This document shows positions 33,898-45,470 of a DNA stretch of 64,000 nucleotides, in pieces. Both the position numbers and the translations under genes were made by a program. The notes under the pieces are model-generated. The model was not told the origin of the DNA, ran no database searches, and saw only the letters and a list, made by a program, of their open reading frames with translations. This DNA is from Erodium maritimum (taxonomy: Eukaryota; Streptophyta; Magnoliopsida; Geraniales; Geraniaceae): NCBI GenBank assembly GCA_963921825.1, contig OY997594.1, positions 60,311,675-60,375,674 on the forward strand, written 5' to 3'. Numbering within the stretch: position 1 is the first letter of the stretch; the number at the start of each line of letters is the position of its first letter.

Positions 33898-34100
33898 CAA
33901 TTCCTAGTTTGAATTAGTTTTGTATCCCCCATTTTTATTCGAACTCCATTTCTGGTTGGGCCTTAGAAACTTGGGTTTCAGGCCCATAATCAAAACCGAG
34001 GATATGGGTTCATTTTTTTTCTCTTTGGGGGCGGAATTTGGGCTGGCACAAGTATTTCTATTTGTCATGCCGGTAAAAATATACTTAAATTAAACCTGAA
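33898..34100. promoter_or_regulatory. upstream region of the J-domain gene
   Basis: About 200 bp between the pogo-like element and the first ATG of the J-domain gene; it must contain that gene's core promoter. No clear TATA box was identified. Confidence 0.3.
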
Positions 34101-37100
34101 ATGACTGTTTACCCCAAACACAGAAAATGGTACAGCGTAGACCTCGGAATCGATCCCTCTTCTTCCTCCTCGCAAAGTACAGACAGCGGTAGGTTCAAGG
34201 CTGCTATCTCCGAGATGAATTGCGCCGTAGCGAAAGTGGCAGCCATTTTCAATACACAAGTCAACGCTTCAATACACCTGAGAGCCGCCCTCTTCCATTC
34301 CACTCCCTTTTTGGATAGCAGAAAGCGCGATTTACGTGAATCGGTTAGTCCATGCTTCTCCTTCTGCATTCACGCATTTTTTAATTCCTTCTTTTTTGAA
34401 TGATTTTGTGTCATTTCTTGTTGATTACTCGAAATTTCAAATACTTGTCTTCGTTTTATGATTCAAGTACAAGTAAAAGATATAATTTTTTTTAGAGATG
34501 TGGATACCGTTTTGAGATATTGAGCTGAATTGAGCCAAATTAATTATCAGAGTCACTGGTGCACCAACCGTATTTTTTTGAATTCCAATCAACCCAGATG
34601 AAGAACAATATGATGAAGATATTTGACCTTCGTGATAAACTAATAGAACCAATGTTTTGCTGTTAAATTTACACCTTGAAATGCAAATGTTTTTTTTTCT
34701 TCTGTTAACTTCACATTCTCTATGTTCATGTATGGGGTAATTGGGTATGGTATCAATAATTGGTAACAGGTTGATTTCTGTTTGGCTTGTTAATGCTAAT
34801 GTATTTTGAAATTTGAGTGTGAGTGATGCCATATTTTGTTTTGAACAGGAAGCAATTGTGTTTACAGACCTTATTTGTTTAGTTTTTTCATGTTTGCATT
34901 ACGGCTAAAGGCTATTCTATATTTCTTATGACAGCTTACTCTTGATGTTTTCGCTTTCAATATTGTTTATGTACAAATGAGGAAAAAAGGGTGGTTGGTG
35001 CTACAAATTAGTTTGTTCAGTTATTTCAATTACAAATATTTTACAACTGTCGGGAATGGCATGGTTTTAGTTGATGGCCTTACGTAAGAGGAAGATTGTA
35101 AAGAATGTTCGTATGGTATTTGAGGAAAATATGTGATGTAACCATATTATCTAAGGAATTACTAAATGCTTTATTAAAGAAGAAGAATCACTTAGTTGAA
35201 AAATTGGGATTAGATTTTCAGAGTTGGGTGAATTATCAAATGTGATGAAATGAACATTGATGGTTCTCGTAAGCATCGACTTGAATTTTTTACAAATACT
35301 ATAATTCAGTAGTAATGATAACTGATTTTGTTATGGAAAAAATCTTTTCATTTTGTGTAATTTAACGAATTATTGTAATTTATTGCTCTAAATCCTTGAA
35401 GCAGGGTATATGACAGATATCAGTAGTTTGTATGCCCTTTGTATTCATTTGTTGTTTCACTAATTTGCTCAAATTTCCCTTACACTAAATCAAATTAACC
35501 CCCATTTCCCCCCATGCTTCATATACTTCAGTATGCCTACCTTCTTTTCCATCTGATGTTGGATAATTTGTTTGCAGAGGCGCAGATATTACGCCAGAAA
35601 AGACAGAAGGAAACAGAAAGAAGAATTATACCGTAACACCACTTCCTATGCGGAGCACCTATTTAAGGTTCTGAGTGACTTCATTTTTTAATCTGCTTTC
35701 CATTAACAGTCTAGTATTGTCATAGCTTATTCAGATCATCTTTTTCTGTTAGTTTTTATTTTTATCTTTGTTATCCTACTGCAACGATAATACTTGACTT
35801 TTCAGAAATTGGAGAGAGAATTTGATGATAGTGGCCCTTCTTCAAGTGGGCACGCCTCACGGTCTAGAAGGCAACACTCCAAGGGACCCCGAAGAGGACA
35901 GGCTAGCAATCAGGGGTCTCAGCAACGAGGGAGAAGTAAGTCACTTGGAAATTTCTAGAGCATGTTTTATTTATGGATTAATTGCAGATAGTCTTTGCAT
36001 ACTATACATGTTTTACATGTAACTATCTCTAAAATGTCGTCTACAATTACCTAAACATTAAAATGACAAAAATGCCCTTGACCCTAATCTAAAAAAACAC
36101 ATTTTTTTTGTCTTTTTAATAGTTTTAGGTTGAGATAATTGTCCAAAACTACCCTAAAGTTTCGTTCACAAACGAGTTGATGCACAAAGTTTCGTCTACG
36201 CTGTGTGGCTACCTTGAAGTTTTGTCCACGACTTTTTTAGTTTTGACGTAATGGGGATGTTCAGAATGATGGTCTGGGCAGTGCTTCCCGGATTGAATAG
36301 AAGGGTGGACAAAACTTCAATGCACCCACAAAGCGTAGACAAAACTTAAATGCACCCACAAAAGCGTGGGCAAAACTTCAATGCACCCACAAAAGCGTGG
36401 ACAAAACTTCAGTGCACCCACAAAGCGTGGACAAAACTTTGTGCATCAACTCGTTTGTGGACGAAACTTTAGAGTAGTTTTGGACAATTATCCCTTTTAG
36501 CTTTTAAGGATTCTTTTACATCTACTCAATCGTATTCTACATGTAACCAAACTATTTTTGGTAGTTATGAAGTTTTTTAGAGTTCGAACCAAGGACACTT
36601 TCATCATTTTTTGGCGAAAAAGAGCTATCTGCAATTTTTTTTGAAAGTTTAGGTAGCTGTAAATTACGTTTTAAAGTTGGGGATAGTTATATGCAAAAGA
36701 TGTACTAGACACAATAATTATATGCAATTAACCCTATATTTATATCTAAATTTTCTTTATGAGTCATTCTGAATCACCTGTGGTACTTAATTGTTTATCC
36801 CTTTCTGTTTTTATTTAGGGCAATACCAGTTTTGTGAAGACGATGATTCTGATTTTGAGACCATTTTCCAATATGCATTTGGTCGAAGCCGGCAGGCCCG
36901 GCATTGCTTTTGGTCTTTTATAGAGGATGAGGATTCTGATTGGAGGAGCTATTTTAGACACTCTAATAACTTTGGAAGATCTTCAAATAGGAGATACCGG
37001 TTTGCAGAAGACTCTGAATTTAATTCCTCAACTGAGCATCAAAGTTCTAAGTCAGATAGGGTAGCCCTTGGACTTAGTCCTTCTGGTCCTCTGGTGATGA

Positions 37101-37892
37101 AAGATGTCAAGGATGCGTGAGTTCTCTCAAGGCTCTTGATCTTGCTTAACTATCTTCTTGTGAATGTTTTTGATCGATTGGTTTTCCAATTTAATAAAAA
37201 AATTATTTCTTGTCTGACGATTATCCAACTTTTGTACTTCAGATATCGAGCATGTGCATTGAAATGGCATCCTGATCGTCACCAGGGCTCTTCTAAGGTA
37301 CAATCTTTCATCAATCATCAATGATTTGACCATTATAATTGTGGTAAATTGCACATAACTACCTTTGTGAATAGCCCCACTAACACATGACTACCCTTAC
37401 AAATTTCCACGTGTCATGATAGAACAGGATAGACAGAAACCATAAAAAAAATTCAAATTTTGCAATGTACCAGAACTTATTCACTCCATCCTTTAATTTT
37501 CCAGTGTTTCATTTTGATTCTGCTCGGAAATCTTCCCGGAATCATATTGAATTCAGAAGATTGGAGGATGAAAATGACCAGTTTTGGAATATAATAAAAC
37601 TTTAAAGTCATGTGACGAAAAAAACGAAAATTCTGATGGTTTCTGGCTATTTTGACAGAAGGAAATTCATAATGTTAGTTATGTGTATGTGGAAAAATTT
37701 ACTATGGGGTTTGTGTTTGTGGGCAATTCATAAAGGTAGTCATGTGCAATTTCCCCCTCATTTTTATCTCTTGGTTGCAGCCTACTGATCAGTAAAACCC
37801 TGCTAATTAATCTTATTCTACAGACTGATGCAGAGGAAAAGTTCAAGCTGTGTAGTGCAGCCTATGAATCACTACGCGAAAAGCTGGCATGA
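34101..37892 (+). CDS. DnaJ-like protein with C-terminal J domain
   Basis: Six exons: 34101-34343, 35578-35667, 35806-35935, 36819-37116, 37243-37297 and 37824-37892, all GT-AG, giving 294 aa. A J domain lies at about residues 225-294: LGLSPSGPLVMKDVKDAYRA, then WHPDRHQGSSK with the essential HPD at 263-265, then EEKFKLCSAAYESLREKL. The middle is acidic and aromatic (FCEDDDSDFETIFQYAFGRS). J domains stimulate Hsp70 ATPase. An in-frame ATG at 34215 (MNCAVAKVAAIFNTQVNASI) begins a likely mitochondrial-type presequence and may be the real start. Introns 3 and 5 contain inverted-repeat elements. It precedes the Nudix gene by 492 bp in the same direction. Confidence 0.88.
35975..36734. mobile_element. 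MULE-like inverted-repeat element in J-domain gene intron 3 (760 bp)
   Basis: Ends are inverted repeats of about 80 bp (left GGATTAATTGCAGATAGTCT; right, reversed, GGGTTAATTGCATATAATTA). Flanks TTTATTTAT (35966-35974) and TATATTTAT (36735-36743) agree at 8 of 9. It contains a second element (36132-36494) nested inside. Confidence 0.75.
36132..36494. mobile_element. nested MULE-like inverted-repeat element (363 bp)
   Basis: Ends GAGATAATTGTCCAAAACTA and, reversed, GGGATAATTGTCCAAAACTA; the inverted repeat continues through the ACGAGTTGATGCACAAAGTT stretch. Flanks TTTTAGGTT (36123-36131) and TTTTAGCTT (36495-36503) match at 8 of 9. The middle has about four tandem copies of a 31-32 bp unit (core GTGGACAAAACTTCAATGCA, 36300-36440). 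Confidence 0.75.
37341..37757. mobile_element. inverted-repeat element in J-domain gene intron 5 (417 bp)
   Basis: Left end GTGGTAAATTGCACATAACT and reversed right end GGGGGAAATTGCACATGACT are inverted repeats of about 38 bp, including ACTACCTTTRTGAATWGCCC. No clear target duplication is visible. It lies 43 bp after the exon 5 donor and 66 bp before the exon 6 acceptor. Confidence 0.65.
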
Positions 37893-38384
37893 ATTAATGA
37901 TCCTGCAAGCGTGAGGATCTGAGATGCGTGACAGTTTTGCGCCACTATACATCAGTTCATGTTCTTAATTAATATGCTTACTTGAACCATGTAAAGATTC
38001 TTTATTCGGAACACTTGATTAAGTGATCAAGTGTACTCAACCAACATTCTTTGCTTTAAGATTGATAATGTTGTACGCTAAATAAGCATGTGTTTTTCGT
38101 TCACATATTTTTCTTACAAACGCAATAAACAGAGGATTAAATCAAACCGTTAAGCAAGCACTTATAGCGGAAAACCGTATATATTGTCTTATACACGCAA
38201 TTCAGAGTCTCGAGAATTTGGGTGAGTTGACTCGTGACGCTCCTTGGTCCGTTCCGTTCAATCCACACAACTCACTCCAAACCCATTTCATTTCTGAGAC
38301 TGGATCGCACTGTACGAAATTAGATAGATTAAAATAATCGTTTTTTTTCGTGGGTTCATCTTCGAGATTGGTCGAAGAGCTACA

Positions 38385-41160
38385 ATGCTCAAAGCTATTC
38401 AGATTATGGGTTCATCTCCAGGTTTCGTGCCGTATAGATGGATAAAACCCAACATAGGTCGTGGGATCTGTTCGATTCCAGTCTCCTCTGCACCATCGTC
38501 TTCTTCTAGTTCGACAAGACCCGCGGCTGCAATTTCTTTTTTATTTCCTGGAATTTCGACTCGCAGGTCTCGTTTCGGAGCTTATCGGTTGTACGCGGCT
38601 CGGTCGGAATCGAACCCAGGTGGCGCTTCTCCTTCATCGACCGCTGTTCAGTCTGTATGTATTTCTGACTTAGTTTTATTCTCCGCTGGGTAATTGGATG
38701 AATTTGAAATTTGTTGCTTGTCTGGGTAAGAAATGATACTAATATATGAATTCGGCAAGCGATGTTGTGGGATGGAATCTCGTGAAGTAGATTATGCTTG
38801 TTGAAATTGGATTATGATTATTTATGACATTTTTCTTGCTTCTGGGGAGATTTGTCATGGTTAGTAAGGGTGAAATGAACAAACTTGATATATACTGGCT
38901 GTACAGTACAATGAATTGGATGCTCTATACCATTCTTGATTCTCCTTCCATAATATTAACTGTGCTTACTTGTCTTGTTTAACATGCGTATAATGAGAAT
39001 GATAATGATAATGATAATGATGATGATGAGTTTTACTTACAAGTCAATGTTAAAACATAGGAATACAAAGATTGTTTTACTTACAAAATAATAGCTCTCT
39101 GTCTTTACTTTCCTTACATTGTCAATGTGCTGAAGAGGACTAAAGCATTTTGTCATTGTTCGCCGGTGACCTAAACTTATCTATGTTGCCTTAATTCGTC
39201 CGACTCTTGGATGTATGACACATACATATCCAATTTATAATCTCTATTATGAGCATTAGTGAAATTCCCTGATAAGAAAGCTTGTTAGATGTGGACCCCT
39301 TTGATTGCAAAATATCCATGTAATGTAGACCCGCATCAATAAATGTTTTAGGAGATCTTTTTGCATTAGGTTATAATTTCTTTGATTGTTTCCTAAGTGA
39401 GCATCTCTAGTATTTGATCATCTGTAGTCATGCTGGACCGTGGTGATCATCTATGTAGAATCAAACCATATGGTCCATAATTTACCTGATGAGCTCAAGA
39501 TTGAAATGATGCTGCAATTTTTTGAAGACGTGCCTAGTTTTTTCTTTTTTTGCTTCCTTAATAGGAATAATGTTGTAATTGAAATTGCATGATCAAATCA
39601 AAGAATAAGAGGATGCATTTCAGTGACGTTTTCTTCCTTGCTACCCATACTTATCAACTTATCTCTACTAATTCATACACCTTAAATGGGTCTAATCATG
39701 TAGGGCAACACTCGTATGATCAATTTTTGTCAGTGGTGTGGTGGACCAACAAAGTATGAAGTACCCGATGGGGAAGAAAAGGCTAGAGCTATTTGTACAG
39801 TTTGTGGGAAAATCGCCTATCAGAACCCTAAAATGGTATGATTTTAGACTCAGTTGATGTTGGGTTGATGATTGCCATTTTTTTGGATGCTAAGATCCTG
39901 CCAATCCAGAAAACTGATATCAACTTACTGCTGTGTGCATATATGGACTATTTACTTTTTGGGGTTATCTCATTCAACTACCCTTTTAGTATGCACCTTT
40001 CTTAACTAATTCCCCCAAGTTAAAAAAGTTTTTGACAACCACCTTAATTTTTTTTGGTCTCATTCTACCCCAATTCCGTGAACTTTTGGGAGTGAAGTGA
40101 TGAAAATACCCTTACTTATTATTTCATTAATTAATTAATTTATGTATTCATGAGGGCATTTTCATCATTTCACACCCAAAAGTTGACGGAGTTGGGGTAA
40201 AATGAGACGAAATAAAAACTCAAGGGGGTTGTCAAAAACTTTTTAAACTTAGGGGTAGTTAGTTGAGAATAGTGCATACTTGGGGGTAGATGAGTGGATA
40301 TTGTCCCTTAATTTTTTTTCTTGAGAATGCAAAATCATTTTGCTTAATGCATGCTAGTCTACATTGGTGTAGGTTGTGGGTTGCCTCATTGTGCATGAAA
40401 ACAAGATCCTGCTTTGCAAGCGCAATATTCAACCATCTTTTGGTCTTTGGTAAGTACATACCTTAACAAAATTCTGGCCTTTGAAGGACGTTTCCACTTG
40501 AATCATTCTTGGTGTTTGTTTATAGGACCCTTCCAGCTGGTTACATGGAAATTGGGGAATCAGCTGCAGAAGGAGCAATCAGAGAAACCCAGGAAGAAGC
40601 CGGTGCAGAAGTGGAAGTTATATCACCTTTTGCTCAACTGGACATACCTCTAATTGGTCAAGTGAGCTTGAAGCATTGATCTCATGCTGTTTCCTAGTGC
40701 ACTAATCCAGAAAATGATTGTTTATGTCATGCATTGTTTGAAGCAGACATACATAATATTCCTTGCGAAGCTGAAGAAACCCCACTTCTCACCAGGTCCA
40801 GAATCATCAGATTGCCAACTATTTGCAATTGAGGACATACCTTTTGATTCTCTTGCATTTTCATCAATGTTGGTTACCCTAAATTTGGTATGGATTTAAT
40901 TGTGCATTTCTTGATAAGTTTCAGTTGATTCTCATTTACATAATCTTATTTAATTGAATCCTATGTCTTGTTGCTATAGTACATAGAGGATATCAAGGCT
41001 GGAGGAAGCAAGTTTCACTATGGTACCATCAATAAAAGGTAATTCTAAATATAATTATTTTCATCTGTACTGTTCATATTCTGACCGTTGGATTTGCAGG
41101 CCTGGTACAAGCCCATCTGATATCCGAGCTTACACGATTGACTACCATTTGCAGTGCTAA
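38385..41160 (+). CDS. NUDX23: Nudix hydrolase, chloroplastic, NUDX23-like
   Basis: Seven exons: 38385-38654, 39704-39835, 40373-40449, 40526-40661, 40747-40887, 40980-41038 and 41100-41160, giving 291 aa. Residues 1-85 are Ser/Arg-rich, a chloroplast transit peptide. A zinc ribbon C99xxC102...C121xxC124 precedes a perfect Nudix box at 165-187 (G-x5-E-x7-REtqEEaG), which binds divalent metal. From memory this zinc-ribbon plus Nudix layout is that of Arabidopsis NUDX23 (At2g42070), which hydrolyses FAD and ADP-ribose and is linked to flavin balance in plastids. Intron 1 has an ATGATA-type microsatellite (39000-39030) and intron 2 an inverted-repeat element. Confidence 0.93.
39961..40307. mobile_element. 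MULE-like inverted-repeat element in Nudix intron 2 (347 bp)
   Basis: Left GGGGTTATCTCATTCAACTA and reversed right GGGACAATATCCACTCATCT begin inverted repeats that continue about 80 bp (AAAAAGTTTTTGACAACC in both). Flanks TTACTTTTT (39952-39960) and TTAATTTTT (40308-40316) agree at 8 of 9, though both are low-complexity. The element ends 66 bp before the exon 3 acceptor. Confidence 0.7.
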
Positions 41161-41673
41161 CAGGAGTGTTTCTTTCAACGAGGGGGCATGAAATTCTTTT
41201 ATTTTTTCCCCATGAAGATTCAAGATGTTCATGCTCTGCTGGAACATCATAATATGTTTCTTAGAACAGAACTGAAACCATCCTTGTACATAACCTGTTT
41301 TGCCTCCACCTTAATACTTGTGTGACATTCCTTTGAACAGCAACTCTACATTGGGTGGATTTCTTTCCCAAAGATAATACATTTTTGCGTGACTTGCAAA
41401 GCGGTGTGTGGAGGCGGAGTGAATGAGTATAATCATGGCTTCCGCTTGCAACTTTCCAGCAACCTTCACGCGTGTGTGCAGTAGTGGTACCGGATATGGT
41501 ACGGAGGAAACTCTTCTTTTCTGAGGGACTCTGAACTCCCATATCAATGAGTAGTATCTATTTGAATACGCTGATAAAGATGGAGACTTCCCTACTCTTT
41601 CTCGTGCTTTTGGATGTACAATAAATAAGAACAATTGAATTATGTGTGTTTTACAATTTCTTATCTCTCATAC
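41161..41673. other. Nudix 3' UTR and flank
   Basis: Sequence following the Nudix stop codon; the proximal part is expected to be 3' UTR. No other gene is supported. Confidence 0.4.
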
Positions 41674-41720
41674 AGGGGCGGATTTAGGGGGGCACGTGCC
41701 CCCCCCCCCCCCCCCAACCC
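41674..41720 (+). other. hAT-like terminus with a 17-C homopolymer
   Basis: CAGGGGCGGATTTAGGGGGG resembles the CAGGGGCGGA start common to plant hAT elements. Seventeen Cs follow at 41699-41715. I could not find a matching inverted end, so this is a fragment at best; the C-run may also be mis-sized. Confidence 0.35.
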
Positions 41721-41889
41721 AATTTACCCCTCTCAGATTTTACCCTTTTTAGTTTTTATTACCTATATATTTCCAACTGTACTCTTAGAATTCTTTTAAT
41801 TTGTAATCATGCCCCCCTCAGTTCTTTTAAATTTTATCTTTACAAACTTTGAGCTTCTTAATTGTTTTATGATTCTTATTATTTAAGTT

Positions 41890-42351
41890 GGAAAAATATC
41901 AGATTGGTACCCTTAATTATACGTTTTTAATACATTGGTACCCTTAACTAATTTAATCACTAAAAGGGTACCTTAAGTTTCCAATCAGTAACACTTTAGT
42001 GTTTTTCGTCCATGTTTGGACGGAAAATGGTCATGGTGGTGGAGATGAAGGCTGGGGAAGAAGCAGAATAAAGGAGGCATATGTATGAAATAAAATGGAG
42101 GCGATGAAGGTTGCGTAGGAGAAATAAGGTAAAAGAATAATTAGGGTTTGAACTTTGAGGAGTATTTTTGTCATTTTTTGAAAGTTTAAGGTCATGTGCA
42201 TTGCACATGACCATTTTCCGTCCAAAAATGGACGAAAAACACTAACGTGTTACTGATTGGAAACTTAAGGTACTTTTTTAGTGATTAAATTAGTTAAGGG
42301 TACCAATGTGTTAAAAACGTATAGTCTAGGGTACCAATATGATATTTTCCC
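41890..42351. mobile_element. MULE-like inverted-repeat element (462 bp)
   Basis: Left GGAAAAATATCAGATTGGTA and reversed right GGGAAAATATCATATTGGTA start an inverted repeat of well over 100 bp. Perfect 10-bp flanks TATTTAAGTT occur at 41880-41889 and 42352-42361. The loop (about 42035-42180) has no coding sequence. Confidence 0.88.
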
Positions 42352-42882
42352 TATTTAAGTTTCTTAATTATTTTAATTTCCTAATTTTTATATGTTTCTT
42401 GTTATTTTCATTTAATTTTATTTAGTTAACACAATTTATTTTTATTCACCTTTTTCGGTTTTAAGACTATCAAAAATTTGGCAAAAATATTATATTTGTC
42501 ATTACAAAATTATAATAAAAAAACATCTTGTAATAAGTATTAATTTATTATTTTTACGCGATGTTAACATTTTTAATTTTAGTCTATATTATTTGAACGT
42601 TATATACTATTCGTAAAAAAAAAGTTGGCGGGAATTCTTATATATTTATGGAGGGGTACTTTCTACTTTTATAAAAGAAATAAACTAATTCTGTTAGTGA
42701 CTTGTTAACGAAAATCAGTTTGAGGATGACATTTGCAACAACAAAAAAAATAAGCCACCACAAATTTTGCAATTACCTCTAAATAATACTATGCACATAC
42801 ATTAATTGATAAGACAAGTGAAACACGTTTCTACTCCTTAAAGTCATGTTCCAGTGTTGTACGATTCTTGATTATTTTGCTA

Positions 42883-44129
42883 GGGAAAACCTCGGATCAG
42901 TCCGATAATTTGACCTTTTTTCGCACGTAAAGACTGTCAAGGTCCTCACATTTGTTTTCATGTCCTAATAGTCCGCCTTTTCGATATTATCAGATAAGGA
43001 CAAAATCTGTAACAGAGCTAACGATAGTATTGGAAAAGTCTAAATTACCCCTAACTATTCTTGCACGTCCTAGCAATAATTTTATGATATTTTTTATTTT
43101 TTGATACATGAATATGAAAAAAATCAGTTTTATTTATTTAAATCAATTTTATTTATAAAAATCAGTTTTTATTTATAAAAAATTAATTTCATTTTATTTT
43201 TAAAAATCATTTTTACAAAAAGCATTTTTATTTTTAATCCCAATCTCATTCCCTTTTAAACCTTTTCTTTTCGATATCTTTATTTATGTTAAAACATATT
43301 AACAACTAAATAAAACCAAAATATAGTGAACATTTTATTCATCTTTTTTAATTATCAATCAACCTCAGCAAGCTCCAATAATTATTAAAAAAAAGTTTCT
43401 TCCCAAATTCATCTCGGGTGTAACAAGAACTTGTTTGTGGGATTTGGTTTCTGCAAAAAGAATCCAAAAGCCCCACAATATCCACAGCAAACATAACCAC
43501 TACAAAACAATCTATTCATTACAAATCAACAAAATCAAATTCAAGATTTGAAAATCAAATAGTTAAACAAACCCTAAAACTAAGATTTGAAATCCAAAGA
43601 GTTGAACAAACCCCAAATCCACACCCATCTCCATGTTCTTCAGTGAACCCATATCCAATCGACCCAAATCCACACCCATATCCATGTTTTTCAGAATTCT
43701 CTTGATACCCAGCAATGACGAGGACGGGGATGGTGATGGCGACGAAGAGCGACAGATTCGGCGGTGGAGGGAACGAGAAGGGAGCAAAGAGGAGCAGCTC
43801 CGGGGAAGGGCAAAACCGCCACTCCATACGTCCTCAACCGATGTTGAGAACTCCGGTGAGCTCTCGGGGAAGAAGAGAGAAAGGACATTGTTTAGATGAG
43901 GGTTAGAGAGTTTCTATAAGAGAGGAAGGGTAGACTTGGTATTTCCAAAAAAAAAAATTGGACATGTGAGCAGCACATGTATTTTCCATCCAAAAAACCG
44001 TTAAGTTTAACAGTTTTTGTCTTTTTTTAAAAATGGAAAGTGACTTTCTGTAATGACATAATATCGTGAAAGCTCGACGGTACCTACTTGAAAAACGACC
44101 TTTGTCCACTGTACCGAAATGGGTTACCC
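42883..44129. mobile_element. probable MULE-like element (1247 bp)
   Basis: Left end GGGAAAACCTCGGATCAGTC and reversed right end GGGTAACCCATTTCGGTACA share only the terminal GGG and scattered blocks (CGATATTAT). Flanks TTATTTTGCTA (42872-42882) and TTATTTTCTA (44130-44139) match with one missing base. The interior has a small GC-richer patch (43560-43900) with open frames but no recognised protein. Confidence 0.45.
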
Positions 44130-45470
44130 TTATTTTCTATGCAAAATAAATATATTGTCTTCCTCCAGTTCCCCTTTTACTTTCTTTCCATAAAAGTTTC
44201 ATTATTTCTCCAAATTAAAGACAAGTCAGTCATGTTTTCTTTATCAGAAAAAATAAATGTATAAACGAAACGAATAATTAAAAAACGGAGAGCTCAAAAC
44301 TTAAAAAACAAGCAGAGATCAAAGCAAACAGCAAAGCATCAATATAGAAAAATCACACTCAGGTGATCCTGATAGGGCTAGAAACCCCGCTATACAAAAG
44401 TGCGGACTCAACATCGCTTTAGTCTTCTTGAAGCCCTCCTCAACCGACCCTTTGTAACAGACTTCTAAGCTTTCCATAAATCGAGTCACAGTGTGTCTAA
44501 TACTTTCCCTTGTAGGTCTATCAATCAGGGGCGAGGAAAACCCTGAAAAGACATTCGGTTGAGGGAGGGATCCACCAAAGTTGACTTGGAGCGGCGACAG
44601 TGGGGAACGATCTGAGAGAGGAAAAAGTGTCCGATCAAGCCCCTCATATAGATCCATGTCAGAGACGAGTCCGACTCATCAATGCATGAGGCCCGATCTA
44701 CCCACCTGCTCGACTTGTTTCCCGTAGGCCACGAAGATCACTCAGCAACAGACCCAAGGATGACATGTTCCATCGGAAAACATTGTGCAACAGAAAGTTG
44801 GAGGGCGGCGGGAATCTCTCCAAAAGTAGCATTTGTGGGGCTACTCCTCCTACAAGACTTGTTCCACTACTCTACCAACCCATAAATGGGGAGGTAAGGT
44901 AGGGTATCCTCTTGAGGGGATTTAAAGAGCACATCCACATAGAGACCAAGGCCTTTAACGGGGATCACCCACCTATCAACTGCGACATCAAATACATTAA
45001 CAAGATCAAAGGCTCTTGAAGACTGAGTCGTTGACAAGGAGCATGAACGGATGGAGACCAGCGAAAGGAGCTGCCCTGCAATCTCTGTTATGGAGTCCCA
45101 ATTGCAGCACACGACAAGGAGGCCGAAGATGCCTACCTAGTGAAGCCGCCCCAGACAACACACCTTGAACACAATCAAAGAATGATAAGAACAATGGGAG
45201 TAAAGCTTTCCAGTCGTAAGCAGAAATGGTTGTCCAAACAACTAAGTCCTCGCAAGACACCAGAAAGGCCCGCGTGCCTAAGTCAAGGAGATCTACCCCA
45301 CAATCCCTGCCAACCTAAGACTCGTACTAATAGTGCGGACCGAGATTGATGTATTACCTATACTAATTACGCTGAACGTTGGGATCTTCTCAAAGCAAAG
45401 AGTTATCGATAGGATATACGAGCCCGTACATAGTTGATTAAAGACAATGTCCTAACTAAACTAGTGATGA
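44130..45470 (-). other. unrecognised stretch with degraded open frames
   Basis: Several minus-strand frames (45260-45006, 45112-44867, 44657-44319) overlap in a coding-like composition, but none is recognised and frames shift between them. It may be the decayed body of a retroelement. No terminal repeats found. Confidence 0.25.

Noticed and set aside
41699..41715. Run of 17 Cs as a possible quadruplex-forming signal
   Set aside because: A homopolymer next to a hAT-like end is common and its length is error-prone in sequencing; no other evidence of function.
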